Source of the DNA: Ischnura elegans
Lineage: Eukaryota > Arthropoda > Insecta > Odonata > Coenagrionidae
DNA: 64,000 nt
Direction: 5' to 3'
Assembly (NCBI RefSeq): GCF_921293095.1
Contig: NC_060258.1
Location: forward strand, 4,836,001-4,900,000
The notes below the pieces were generated by a model. It was not told the origin of the DNA and did not search any database. It saw nothing but the letters and a program-made list of their open reading frames with translations. Shown here one piece after another: positions 1 through 10,890 of this stretch. The number at the start of each line of letters is the position of its first letter. Positions within the stretch are counted from its first letter, which is position 1. The position numbers were made by a program, and so were the translations under genes.

Positions 1-2455
1 TTTACTGTGATATTGCGGCGGATATTTTATATGTATGTTATGTTCGCTATCGCTGATCGAAAAGCTTCAGCGTTAAATGTAAGACAATATACTTCGACGG
101 ATCGGCCAACTTACGAGAGAAGGTAAATTGACGTTCTGGACGTAGATGTATTATCTATCAGAAGCTGCATAAATTATTTGGTCTTAAACATTGCACATAT
201 CCGGCATACATTTCCCTTTAACGATGTTGTTATAAAAATAGTACGGGAGGTGGTAAAGTTGTTCAAATTTTCCTCCCACTGATGTAATAGAAAATGCCGA
301 AACTCGATTTCCAAACTGCGGCGAAAGTGGCGCCGCTCCATTTGTGCAATACTTTTGTATCCGACTGTACATAGTACCTTAGTACCATGCATACATTATT
401 GATGAATTAAAACAGAGAAATATTAAAAGAGACTATCCCCACGTAAGTGAGAGACAATACTATGAATTATCAACCAGTCATGAACAAACAAATGCATAAA
501 ATTCAACAAAAATTTAATTCATTTGGTAAAACATTTTGGTGGGTGACACATACAACAGGTAAACATATTAGAGTTGAAAATAAGGAGATGAATTTACCAC
601 TTGAGGCTTTTGAACATGAGTGCATTATATCTAAAAATTCAATTGAACTGGGTACATGCCTGCAGATCCCTTCAGTTTCACCAACTGGCAGGTACCCCAA
701 CCATGGATGCCCTAATGTCACCATAGCTCAAGACCCCTCCTAAAAAGGCTCCATTCCCCTAAAAAATACTTTTCTTGTTAAGAATCACCATAACACAGAA
801 ACCGGAAATCAAAGATTGAAGAAGAATCTTCCACCCATCCATGTGACAACAGAGCCCCACAATCCTGTGTTAAAAATTTCTGAAATGATAGGCTAGGTAG
901 ATAGGCTATACTAGTGTACTCCAACAATCCTCCTTCGAAAGCCCATGCTTTGATACATGATGCCATATGCTTTTCACTACAGCACTCACTGGCAGTATGT
1001 CATGTAATGATACATTTGCTATGCTAAAATAAAAAATAAATATATTTGTCGCTGTTATGATTTTTAATTTTTTTATTACATGCATTAGGCTCCCATTAAT
1101 AAGAGGCTGCAAAATACTGTAACATCTCTAGGCAATGGCTAGAAGTGGTTAGTGGTTATGTAGTCTCATCAGTGCCAGCTGTGGAATTGCCTCTAGGGTC
1201 TTAGCTTCTTAAAACTGTGGTATACCCGCAATTTAAAAATATTAAATTTCCTAATATGCTTAATTGGTATTATTATCTTAATCTTCATTTCCAATACATA
1301 TAATTTTATGCAGCATTTTTTAAGTTTATCCAGTTTTTTTTCCAATTATTCTCATGTAGGTATTCTTTACTTGACTGTTCCAGATGGATTTCTTAAGATA
1401 TATAAAGGGCAGAGCAGAGGCGAACTAGGACAACAGGAAATCTCTTCCCTCTGTCAATCCAAATAACATTTGGATACTCTGAAGAGAGCCATGCCTCAAG
1501 AGTCCCAGAGGCTCACCTCAAGGCTGTGATGATGCTGAAGTGATGTATGGATGTTAACCTAGAAGTACTTAAGTATGAGACATTCATCTTAATCCAGGCA
1601 CAGAAGAGACTGGTTTTAATGGCAAGAAAGCAGTCCGGATCTGCCCTGCACACAACTAAGCATCAAGAGGTGAAACCCATGGTGTCCACCTGTGCATTTC
1701 ACTGTTAAAGTATCTTACCTATCAAATCTCACCTCGGGAATAGGAAAGCAACGAATGAAATAGCTGTTGAAAGAAATAAAGTGGCCTGAATTTGAACTGC
1801 TTTACCCGAATCACTAAAAAATGTGAAACAACCATTGGTAAATGTTGTTGACAAAATTTCGATTGATTATGGTAAATAAATATTAATCTCTCCTTTGTTT
1901 CTGCTCATGCAAAAGAATTTTATTAACCTTATATTGCTTGTAACTGTGTTGTAATATTTACATGTATATCAACTATTTGATTTTACTTGATGACTTTTAC
2001 CAAAGTAACTTTCAGTAAGTATTACCCCAGAAATTTCAAGGTATACAGTTAAGAATTTTATTATTTTGTAGAATGTCATTTAAATTAGGTTGTTGATGTG
2101 ATCATGTCATGGTCTTTGATTGTGAAAGTGTATATTCTCTGTACTTGCACCACAGTGAGCCATCAAGTGAGTTTCCTTAAATCGTTAATTTTTGTACAAT
2201 CTGCATGTACTGGAATACAGTAAATTTACCTCTAAGTTGCAGTCACACTTCTCCTAACTCTGGAAGAGAATATATGCAATTCATGTGCAACGTTACTTTC
2301 AGTTGTAATAAAAATGTTGATTGTGAATTAGCAACTTCATATTATTTTTTTTCCAAGTTTCACAATCAAAGACCTAGGCTGTTTACACATCATTATTTAA
2401 AAAAAAACATGAGAAGTACTCTTCAGTGTAACAAGTATTTAATAGTAGCTGTTTA
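1..2455. other. AT-rich region without a supported gene
   Basis: I see no convincing gene, RNA or mobile element here. The longest plus-strand open frame (447-743, 98 codons) has no domain I recognise, and its codons show no obvious coding signature. A purine/pyrimidine-mixed stretch at 1381-1700 is less AT-rich than its surroundings but stays closed in all frames. Treat it as intergenic or intronic DNA. Confidence 0.5.
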
Positions 2456-2534
2456 GGAAAGCATTCCCTGCGGAGACGGGATTCGAGAATACCCCCGCAG
2501 TATCCCTGCTTGTCGTAAGAGGCGACTAAAAGGG
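2456..2534 (+). repeat. Short conserved repeat, copy 1 of 2
   Basis: About 79 bases that recur at 4337-4412 in the same orientation. The best-conserved part is the right half, with TATCCCTGCTTGTCG followed by a GGCGACTAAAAGGG end. The left half (GGAAAGC-TTCCCTG) is recognisably related but more diverged. Right-end conservation and dispersal suggest a SINE domain or the end of a non-LTR element. I cannot name the family. Confidence 0.6.
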
Positions 2535-4336
2535 TTGGAATCACAATAACTATGAAAGTTATGGTTCCTCAGTAATGAAAATTGGAAATAATAATAATTT
2601 ATTCCATGCTGGTGACGTTACAAGAATATAATTGACTGGTCAAAATTTAAGATGAAGTTGGTACATAAGAAGTAATTATTAACAGATTAAAAGTACAAGA
2701 AGTTCTCCTCCACACTGTAAAAATACTTCGACTTTAGGAATGACAATAGCTGGCATTCAAATACAGACATTGTTGGAGTGTTTTTAGATGCACTGGAAGG
2801 GCATTGCGCAATTTAATACACTACTCTGGATCCCTCCTAGAAGAGACTTCACAATTTTGTTGAAGATATGGATTAGTTACCTGTCAAGTTCTTGGTAGCA
2901 CATGTTTTTCAGAAACAAAGATGAATTTTCCCTTGTAAAAACCCATGCACATAAAATATGAATACATGGTACAATGAACAATTCTTAACTTTTTAAAAAG
3001 AGGGCGGCCATGGCTCCTGAACTTATCATACTGCATAGATCTTACTATCTTCTTTTGAATTTTTAAAGTAAAAAAAATTGAAATGGATCATAGTCATGGA
3101 AACAGGAAATGCAAGAAAAGAGTTAACTATATAACTCACTGCTAACATGCAGTGTGGAACTGAATTACAATATGTAGAGATAGTATATACTTAAGTAAGC
3201 CGGGCCCTCGTGTATCTCAAGCAACCCACATTTTCTGTACAGGCTCATGAGGAAGTAAATAATGAAAACAAAAACTAAATTTTTACCTCTTAATGTTGCG
3301 TTACTTTGTGATGACATGAATGTATAATCTATTAGTCAAAATTATTTTCTAATGTTGAGTGTTCCTGCATACCTTTGTCATGAATTTATTGCCTTATGCA
3401 TCCATATTGCCATCCTGATATCCAACCACATAAGTTCAGACCTGTTTGCAATTTCAATTCATTATTTTTCAATTACGGAAGTCCTTCGGCAAATTAAATG
3501 AAAACAGATTGCTCTTCATACCTTCTAGATGCCTGAAAGCAGTAGTTAGGTGTGATGTATGAGATGATGGTGTGGGCAAGGGCAAAATCTGAACATCTTG
3601 GTATCAAATGGGAAAACTCAAGGTGATAGCATTTTTTACATTATGAAGTCAAATATCATCCCTCTTGAGGAAATAAAACAAAAAATCACCGATTCATCTA
3701 TACCATAACAGTTATTTTTAATTTTTGTTGCTTTAGCCTAGATCTGAGAAAAATCATTTTCTTTGTCCTACACCTCTCTGTCTTTGTTGCAGTGCAGTTC
3801 ATTCGCAATGCAACATTTTTTAAGCCTTATCAATGCCATCACTGATTCAGAATTCATCGTGGGCAGTTGTAAGATATTATAGTGATGAAGGTATTCTTGG
3901 TTCAAGTGGGGTGCGGATGGTGGTTGAACTTTGTGGAGGGAATATGCATTACTAAGACGTAGCATTGGGTGACACAAATGAGTTAAATGATTGGATCCAG
4001 TGCTTTGAAGATGGGTCTTCTAGGCTGTGTGGTGGATGCTGTAGTACTGGTTGAACTACTATTACAACTTAGTGGCACAGCAATGGAATATACCATGTAA
4101 TGGTTGAATTTTTAATTAAATAGCTATTGGGTTTACTCGGCTTCTCCTACCCTCCTATAGGAACATCAGCGTTTTACACTGCTCTAACTTGTGAAAAAAC
4201 AATTTGGTATTCAGTATGCCACTTTGTGAAAGAATTTTGACATTGGATTGCGAATAAGCATGCATGATACACAATACATACATGAAAGCACAATAGACTT
4301 AGTTCCGATTGTTGCCAATCCTTGTTCGTTTCATTA
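2535..4336. other. AT-rich region, no gene seen
   Basis: No open frame with recognisable protein similarity and no clear repeat structure. A minus-strand frame of 69 codons at 3768-3977 has fairly ordinary amino-acid composition but no motif, start context or splice signals that would support it. Confidence 0.45.
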
Positions 4337-4412
4337 GGAAAGCAGTCCCTGGGAATGGGGGACTAGAGAGTCCAACAGTATCCCTGCTTGTCGCAGGAGG
4401 CGACTAAAAGGG
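4337..4412 (+). repeat. Short conserved repeat, copy 2 of 2
   Basis: Second copy of the element at 2456-2534. The terminal 35 bases differ from copy 1 at only two positions (GTCGCAGGAGG against GTCGTAAGAGG), while the left half carries several substitutions. The two copies lie 1.9 kb apart with unrelated DNA between them, so this is dispersal and not a tandem duplication. Confidence 0.6.
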
Positions 4413-4675
4413 TAACGGTGCAGCAAAGAGATGGCCAGCTCGATGTCTTTCTCTGAGGCATCCTTTAATATTTGGTTCCTATATACAGCCTCCGCAATGA
4501 ATGTACAGAGTCATCACTTGATTTGATACACGGAGTGATTGCTGAAGTGATCACTCACAATTAACGAAAAATCATCGTGTGATTCATGATTAAACCATAT
4601 TGGAATAATCCACGGAGGACTGAATTTGTGTGGTAGCAAAACTACGCAAAACAAAAAAGAGGAACCTACACTCAC

Positions 4676-4777
4676 CAGGTCATCAGTAGCCAATGGGTCT
4701 GAGGCATCATTTGTTATTCCAGCTGGATCTGACGTGTAGAGCACAGGATAATTACCTTCACAGATAATTATCTTCAT
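4676..4777 (-). other. Possible exon (weak)
   Basis: On the minus strand, 34 codons read through an acidic Ser/Asp/Pro-rich stretch (residues SDPAGITNDASDPLATDDL) and stop exactly at a good splice-donor match, CTG/GTGAGTGT, at 4676/4675. The open frame continues a further 53 codons past the donor into sequence that no longer looks coding, which is what an exon-intron border would give. The upstream acceptor is not convincing, and the ATG at 4777 is only the first available start. No family recognised. Confidence 0.2.
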
Positions 4778-5784
4778 TCTCCTCTTTCAGAGTAAACAAG
4801 AAGGCTATGCTGAGTGCCAATCAAAAAAGGTCAAATAATAACAAAACATAATAATAATAGTGCAAATGCATATAAATAACTACCTCTTTAACAATTGATT
4901 TATTTCTTTTACCTAGTCCAGATGAGGCCACCACCCTGCCCCCTCTTCCCCTTGGTCAGGACACGTGAGAGCCAAAAGCATGTTGGCACAAGATTTTAGC
5001 GACTAACTACTATAAAATGGCTGACACGACCAGTTTATTCGGCACACCTTGGTGTGTAATGCTTCTCCATTTGCTAGCCACAGCAGAAATGGGTAAAATC
5101 TTCACCTTCCAACCTAGAGGTTACATAATCGAATCCAAACTTGTTGGTTTTCCCCATCCAGGTCTTTGAAAACATACCTGTGTGGCATTTGTTAGTGTAC
5201 CCCCAAAATTTCTGGAACCCCTCCCCCAGAATATCCTCCGAACTTATCCGCAGAACTTTGCGCAAAAAGTCGTTAGCGGTCCTCACGTTTTTCGCGCAAA
5301 GGCCCTTCGACTCAAAGTCTCGGAACTTTTGTCTCCGAAACTCTGCCCTCTAAAATCTGCCAACCGAAGCAGCCATACCTGGAGATAGAGACTTATATAG
5401 GTAGCACGGCGGAGGAATACTTACTCCTTGGCAATCAAGGGGAAATGGCTGCTGAGGCACAAGTATGCAGTTTGGAGTGGGAAGTACTACCATTTTCCTA
5501 TCACAATTCTCTCTCCCCCCCCCCCCCAACACCCCACCCCAATATGCATCTCCCCTCCATAAATTCCAATGAATTGCCTCTATCAGCCATCACCCGACTT
5601 GGTGATGTCTCCAACCCAGAAGATTGAGGGGAAAATTCCGGCCTGTACGCGGTTCCCCCCTCCTTCCCCGGCTGGGATGACGGACGTTTTGCAGTGGTGC
5701 CAGTCAACAGGGGCGCCTTGAGTGCAGATTCGCAGCTGATTGAACATCGCCCTTTTTACCCCTCCACTCCTTCGCAAAATCTCT
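4778..5784. other. Intergenic DNA with a C13 homopolymer
   Basis: No supported gene. A run of 13 C residues lies at 5515-5527. From about 5200 to 5780 the DNA is more GC-rich than its flanks, and several short frames overlap on both strands, none with recognisable similarity. The region abuts the outer end of the copia 3' LTR. Confidence 0.45.
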
Positions 5785-5990
5785 TTTTGGGAGTGCAATA
5801 AGACGCAGGATGCCATAGGACTGCTAGAGTTTATTGCAGCACGACAAATTACATAGACATATAAAAATGGTAACCGGAAGTAGTAGTGTGGAAAAAACAA
5901 AAAACACATAAAAACCAAGTAGTGAAGGGGATAATGGGAAGTGGACAAAAGAAGGTCACATGTTTAGCAACACATTTAAATTCCACAACA
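5785..5990 (-). repeat. Copia 3' LTR
   Basis: On the minus strand it starts TGTTGTGGAA directly after the polypurine tract and runs to ...ACTCCCAAAA, the last segment shared with the 5' side next to the primer-binding site. It includes an inverted pair TGCAATAA...TTATTGCA bracketing about 31 bp. A possible polyadenylation signal AATAAA lies inside it. The distal boundary is set only by where homology with the other LTR ends. Confidence 0.75.
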
Positions 5991-5999
5991 CTCCCCCTT
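5991..5999 (-). promoter_or_regulatory. Copia polypurine tract
   Basis: AAGGGGGAG on the minus strand, immediately before the 3' LTR start TGTTGTGG. It overlaps the pol stop codon (TAA at 5998-6000). It is the expected primer for plus-strand DNA synthesis. Confidence 0.8.
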
Positions 6000-7542
6000 A
6001 AACATGAGACAGTCCCAGTAATTTAACACATTTGAAATGCTTAGATTTTGGTGTACCTTTAGTTAGTATATCAGCCATCATATCATCAGTGCAGACATAC
6101 TGTAAGTCAATCTTTTTACTGTTTACCATTTCACGTATAAAATGAAATCTGATATCAATGTGCTTAGTTCTGCTGTGATAAACATCATGGATGGCTAAGT
6201 TTTTAGCACTTTGATTGTCATTGAAGAGAACAGGACAGTTTTGACAGTCAAAAATTTCAGAAAGAACAGAATTTAAATACAATGCTTCTTTAGAGGCTTC
6301 TGTGAGCCCTATGTATTCCGACTCCGTGCTTGACAATGCAACACTTCTGTGTTTCACACTGGCCCATGACACAGCAGTACCTCCATGAGTAAATACATAA
6401 CCAGTATAAGAATGTTTGTCCATTTCACACGCACCCCAATCAGCATCAACGTAACCAGTCAGGGGTTGTTTAGCATTACCATACACATGACACAAGTCCT
6501 TTGTTCCTTTCAGATACCTGATCAACTTCTTTAACACATTCCAGTGCTCAAGAGAGAAACATGTATTGAACTGACTTAACTTATTTACAGTATGAGCAAT
6601 ATCTGGGCGAGTAGAAAGAGACAAATACAAAAGAGCACCAATCAGTTGTTGATATGGAACATCAGGAGATGACTCCCCCTTAGATAATGGCTTCAACTTA
6701 CTATTTGGTTCAATTGGGGTACCAATGGGATTTGATTCACTCATTTTGTACTTCATGAGTAGATCTTCAATGTACTTTGTCTGATCTAACATCAAAAGAC
6801 CCTTTGGTCTATCGCGCCTGATGCGCATACCCAAACAATACTCAGCTTCACCCAAATCTTGCATTTCATATTGAGACATCAGAGATTCTTTGATTTGAAC
6901 AGTTTCACCTTGATTATTGCTAATTATTAGCATGTCATCTACATACAATGTTACAATTAGGATACATTTATCATTCAACTTAAAATATATGCACGGTTCC
7001 CTTTTACATTGAGTCAACCCAAGATTGATCAATGAGTTATGAATGGTCTTATTCCAGGCTCTAGGTGCCTGGCGAAGGCCATAAATAGCCTTCTGAAGAA
7101 GGCAGACCTTTCCTTCATTCCCTTTCTCAATGAAGCCATCTGGTTGGCACATGTAAATGGTTTCGTCTAGCTTTTCATTCAAAAAGGCAGTTTTCACATC
7201 TAAGTGCAAAATGTCCCAGTCATTTAGTGCAGCCATGGAAAAGAGCATTCTTATGTTTTCTCGTCTCACTACTGGAGCATACGTTTCCTCAAAGTCTACA
7301 CTAGGTTGCTGCGAAAAACCTTTTGCTACTAGCCTAGCTTTATATTTCACCAGATTTCCATTAGACCCACTCTTAATTTTGAAAACCCATTTACATTTTA
7401 CAATACATGCATTAGTTGGTTTATCAATCAGAACCCAAGCTTCATTATCATGGAGTGATTTCAACTCATCATTCATTGCTTCCTTCCACTTACAAGCATC
7501 TGGCCGAGAAAGTGCATCAGAAACAGAAGTAGGAATGTCAAG
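5998..7542 (-). pseudogene. Copia pol, reverse transcriptase-RNase H segment
   Basis: The open frame from just after the stop at 7543-7545 to the natural pol stop encodes the copia RT (RVT_2 type) followed by RNase H. Visible landmarks from the ATG at 7476 are the RT start region (WVFKIKSGSNG, ~30), the catalytic YVDD box in LYVDDMLII (~176), and a C-terminal RNase H with D-rich and SSTESEYIGL motifs (~340-400). The RT catalytic motif is intact. The segment is in the same frame as the upstream integrase segment, so the polyprotein was once continuous. The 22 codons between the stop and this ATG (SVSDALSRPDACKWKEAM region) are still typical copia sequence, so the ATG is not a natural start. 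Confidence 0.92.
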
Positions 7543-9099
7543 TTAACATAATTCAGTATGGTACATATGAAAATCATGCATGACCTTGGGGTTTCGAATC
7601 CGTGTAGGATACCTCCGCTCAGGCACTGTATTTTCATCAAGATTAGCTAAATCAGAATTCAAGCTCTGACTAGGGGTTTCTTCAGCATTAGGAACACAAT
7701 TATTGGCATTACTTCCATTATCTGACTGTACACTGACCACTGTTACAATATCTCCAGTGTCACAGCTAATAGTAGGAGGGTGATCTATACCAAGCATATC
7801 ATCAGCCATATTGCTACATGAATTCCTTGAACTGTTTTGTGAATTTTTAAGAAAAATAGCATCGCGAGCTTTGACAACTTTACCAGTAATGTTATTATAG
7901 ACTCGGTAACCTTTTGAGTTTTCACAATATCCGAGCATTACGTGTTCTTGACTTTTGGAATCAACTTTCCTTTTAAGACTATCTTTAACATGAACTAGAG
8001 CTTTACAACCAAATACACGCAAATCACTAAGATCAGGTTTGTGGCCTGACCGTGCTTCCTCTGGTGTTACATTTTTGACACTGGCATGGGGGGAACGGTT
8101 TTTGAGATACACGGCTGTGTTACATGCCTCAGCCCAAAATTTCTTAGGAAGGTTGGCATCTAATAACATAGATCTAGCCTTTTCAATTACTGATCTATTA
8201 GTTCGTTTTGCTACCCCATTTTGATCAGGAGTTTTAGGAATGGTAGTTTGATGCTGTATGCCACGACTAGTCATGAACTCGGACATTCTAGCGTTAACAA
8301 ACTCACCACCATTATCAGATCTTAAAATTTTTATGGTTTTCCCACTCTGATTCTCCACAAGTGCCACAAACCCTTTGAACTTGCTAGTAACTTCATATTT
8401 ACTTCGGAGAAAATAAGTAAAAATCTTCCTTGAAAAATCATCAACAAAAATCAAAAGGTATTTACAACCACTTAGGGAGACATTCTCCATTGGTCCACAC
8501 AGGTCTGAATGTACAAGCTTGAGGACCTCTGTTGCACGCTTACCAGGATTGCGACTAGGCTGCCTGTGCTGTTTGCCTTTGACGCAAACCTCACAAATTT
8601 GGTTCAGAGCCCCTTCAAAATTAATACCTTTCACCATATCCTTGATACCAGAGAGACCTTTTTGGCCGATATGACCGAGTCTTTTGTGCCAAAGTTCGGG
8701 AGAGTTCGCTGAAATCACCAACTCAGGTTGGTACAGGGCAACATTAGTTTCAACTTTATTAGAATTAGAAGGAACCACAGATTGAAGAACTTGTTCTCTG
8801 CATGCATTAACCACTACATTAGACAAATGAGGAATAACAGAGGTGATATTATCATTTGCAGGCACTTCATCAAGGATATACAATCCATTAACTAATGACC
8901 CTGAAATTCTTACTTCTCCTTCAACATTGAAATCATCCCTATGATACACTGCACAACCTTTTGACGAAAAAACAGAAATCAATCCTTTTTCAGATAATTT
9001 TGAAATGGACATATAATTAGCAGTTAAACTAGGAATATGCATTACATCACTAAAAAAATTTTTACCATCAGCAACAATTACCTTACAAGAACCTGACCC
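7543..9099 (-). pseudogene. Copia pol, integrase segment
   Basis: Contains the GAG-pre-integrase zinc-binding region (HKRLGHIGQKG with a downstream CEVC), then the integrase core with the first Asp in HSDLCGP, the second in RSDNGGEF, and a long C-terminal linker of low conservation. The glutamate expected 36 residues after the second Asp, in the QNGVAER motif, is Lys here (codon AAA on the minus strand near 8213), so the catalytic triad is broken. Stops bracket the segment: TAA at 9100-9102 upstream and TAA at 7543-7545 at its end, both in the pol frame. The first 19 codons after 9100 are open, continuing copia-like sequence. Confidence 0.92.
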
Positions 9100-9310
9100 T
9101 TAAGCATGAGAAAGAGTGTTGCTAGCGACAGCCACTGGTATTTCATTAATACTTTCATGGTAATCAACAAACATCTTACCATCCTTCGCCATGTGGTTAG
9201 TACACCCAGAGTCCATTATCCAACCTGAGTTCGGAATTCCAGCACTAAGTGCCGCAGAAAAAAAGTCCGATGATTTCAAGTTTTTTCTTGTGACCGTGGG
9301 ATGTAAATTT
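9100..9310 (-). pseudogene. Copia protease segment
   Basis: The frame carries the aspartic-protease active site in WIMDSGCTNHM (about 9190-9225), the typical copia DSG motif in the context of a retained substrate flap. It lies in the pol frame, +1 relative to gag, and is entered by a frameshift somewhere in 9260-9310. Two homopolymers there (A6 in AAGAAAAAAC and T7 on the minus strand) are likely sites for an indel. It ends at the TAA at 9100-9102, beyond which copia-like sequence continues in frame. Confidence 0.8.
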
Positions 9311-10072
9311 GAATTCCCCATCTTGCTGATGTTTGTTCTTCTCATCCGCTCTCTTCTTAGCATAACAGTCCGCCTTTTTGTGTCCGACTTTATGACAAAA
9401 GCCGCACTTGTACGACGGTTTCTGATGTCTCGCGAATGCTGGCTCTCGTGGTCCTCTGTGAACCGCCAATGCTGCATCACCGGGAGTATGCATGGCACGT
9501 CTGCTCTCCTCCGCTAGAAGTCTGGACTTGACAAAATCTACGCTTAGATCTTTGCCGGAGTGATCCAACGCCATAACCATAGGCTCATACGTCGGAGTTA
9601 GTTTCGTCAGCATCATTGCACCAACCAACTCATCCGGTAATTCTAAACCGAAGTCCTTCAACTTCTCGGAAGTGCTCACTAGGTCAGTAATATATTCTAA
9701 CATGCCACTATAATTTGACAGTTTCATCTCTAAGAGTTTGTTTAGGTGACACAATGGTCCAACAGAACCCTTACTCTCGAAGAGATCCTTGAGGTTATCC
9801 CAAGCCTCTTTCGCACTTTTCGCTTCCGAAACATGCACGTACAGAGAAGGATCAATTAGGAGGCGAATTTTCGAGAGAGCTATTTCAATCTTTTCCTGGC
9901 TAAAGTCCTCTTCATCAACGGCAATAATGACGTAGTCCCATAACCGCTCGTGTGTTAAGTACATTCGAGTAGCGAAGCACCATGTTTTATAATCTTCAGC
10001 ACCAGTTAACTTTTTAATTTGAAACGACGAAGCTGTCGATTGACTCTGCATTTTGGAATGCAGAGGAAACAC
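9245..10072 (-). CDS. Copia gag (capsid/nucleocapsid)
   Basis: A 275-codon frame with the copia Gag fold (UBN2-type). The N-terminal ITKLTGAEDYKTW-like block is followed by Trp/Tyr-rich capsid helices (DYKTWCFATRMYLTHERLW, ~30-50), and a single CCHC zinc knuckle lies at about residues 225-238 (C-GFC-HKVGHKKADC; DNA 9363-9405). Either the ATG at 10072 or the one at 10051 could be the start; the second gives the MQSQS start more typical of the family. The last ~15 codons are out of frame with the protease and are an artefact of the frameshift. Gag packages element RNA into virus-like particles in the cytoplasm. Confidence 0.88.
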   Translation of the reverse strand: MFPLHSKMQSQSTASSFQIKKLTGAEDYKTWCFATRMYLTHERLWDYVIIAVDEEDFSQEKIEIALSKIRLLIDPSLYVHVSEAKSAKEAWDNLKDLFESKGSVGPLCHLNKLLEMKLSNYSGMLEYITDLVSTSEKLKDFGLELPDELVGAMMLTKLTPTYEPMVMALDHSGKDLSVDFVKSRLLAEESRRAMHTPGDAALAVHRGPREPAFARHQKPSYKCGFCHKVGHKKADCYAKKRADEKNKHQQDGEFKFTSHGHKKKLEIIGLFFCGT

Positions 10073-10198
10073 AACACTGGATTATTAAAGATTTAAACGG
10101 CTATCGCGGCCATGTGCTCGGCTAGTAATTATTCACTTTACGCCATACGCACGCACTCGAATTGAAAACTTATTTCACAGTCCTAAATTGGTTATTTT

Positions 10199-10213
10199 GC
10201 TGGGCCCATGACC
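10199..10213 (-). promoter_or_regulatory. Copia primer-binding site (half initiator tRNA-Met)
   Basis: The minus strand reads GGTCATGGGCCCAGC directly inside the 5' LTR. It is complementary to the anticodon stem-loop of initiator tRNA-Met (GCTGGGCCCATAACC) with one mismatch. Drosophila copia also primes from an internal fragment of this tRNA and not from its 3' end. Confidence 0.82.
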
Positions 10214-10276
10214 TTTTGGGAGTGCAATAAACTCTAGCAGTCCTATGGCATCCTGCGTCTTATTGCACTGCCAACA
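10214..10276 (-). repeat. Copia 5' LTR remnant with an inverted core
   Basis: About 63 bp next to the primer-binding site share ACTCCCAAAA and the TGCAATAA/TTATTGCA bracket with the 3' LTR, but the ~31-bp segment between the bracket arms is in the opposite orientation. The rest of the LTR (about 140 bp, including TGTTGTGG) is missing. Directly to the right, hAT-derived coding sequence begins. Confidence 0.7.
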
Positions 10277-10780
10277 CAAACAACTTTTTTACAGCCGGAT
10301 ATGCATTTAACTTTGACAGACATTTCGATTTGTCACCAAGAAATTGTAATACTTCAATTTCATTCCCATTATAACATGGAATGAGGAATGTCGCGGGTCA
10401 TCTGAAAAGGCAAAGAAGTCCTCATCTGAAGAATTTCCATCATTTATGGAGCAGAGAACATCAGGATTAAATTTTTTGGCTGCATTTATTAGCATTTGCT
10501 GTAGATGCGCTCGTAATTCCACTCTGTCGTTTGGAAGCCACCTCACCCTGAAGAAGGGATGGGTACAAGACGCCAAAATTGCATCATTGACTTCCGCTGA
10601 AAGACTGAAATAGGATTTGAACGTATTCTGCAAGCTCATATTCAGACCTGTAATTAGTGGGGCACAATAGTTGAAACCATTGGCTGCATCTCCTATAGCT
10701 TTCCTTTTGTAGAAAATAGTGTTGGTAACAACAATCCAAAGAAACACCCATCTCCCTGAAGCCGATGAATACTCAGGCAA
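10277..10780 (-). pseudogene. hAT transposase C-terminal relic
   Basis: A 157-codon minus-strand frame (from 10780) contains AILASCTHPFFRVRWLP and an acidic SSDEDFF stretch, as in the region before the hAT dimerisation domain of ZBED-like transposases. Near 10370 the match moves to another frame, which reads SKLNAYPAVKKLFV up to the copia border; that is the beginning of the hAT C-terminal dimerisation motif. So there is a frameshift, and the copia element cuts the gene inside the motif. The 3' part was not found on the other side of copia. There is no intact DDE core in the window. Confidence 0.75.
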
Positions 10781-10794
10781 AAAAATCTGTGCTG

Positions 10795-10890
10795 TGACTG
10801 CACTAAATCTGCACTGTAACTGTGCTAAAAGGGATGTACTGTAACTCTACTTAAACTGCACTTGAATTGAAACATCACAGTACAGTTATA
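10795..10890. repeat. Degenerate precursor of the 25-bp minisatellite
   Basis: Imperfect, irregular reiterations of ACTGTAACTGYGCTA/ACTGCACT-like words that resemble the unit of the adjacent regular minisatellite but without a fixed period. It is probably the sequence from which the array expanded. Confidence 0.4.

Larger units (their letters stand above)
5785..10276 (-). mobile_element. Ty1/copia LTR retrotransposon, degenerate
   Basis: Minus-strand element with the order LTR remnant, PBS, gag, protease, integrase, reverse transcriptase, RNase H, polypurine tract, LTR; integrase before RT is diagnostic of the copia superfamily. The 3' LTR is 206 bp, but the 5' LTR is reduced to about 63 bp, so LTR identity cannot date it. 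Coding damage is one frameshift near the gag-protease border, in-frame stops at 9100-9102 and 7543-7545, and loss of an integrase catalytic residue. No target-site duplication is visible, consistent with loss of the outer 5' LTR. It interrupts a hAT transposase relic on the right. Not autonomous. Confidence 0.93.

Noticed and set aside
447-743. 98-codon plus-strand frame
   Set aside because: An overlapping minus-strand frame is almost as long, composition is unremarkable, and no motif or splice signal supports it.
9260-9330. Programmed -1 frameshift between copia gag and protease (AAAAAAC heptamer)
   Set aside because: The heptamer is not in the phase needed for -1 slippage, and the shift required is +1; copia elements normally use one frame, so an indel is more likely.
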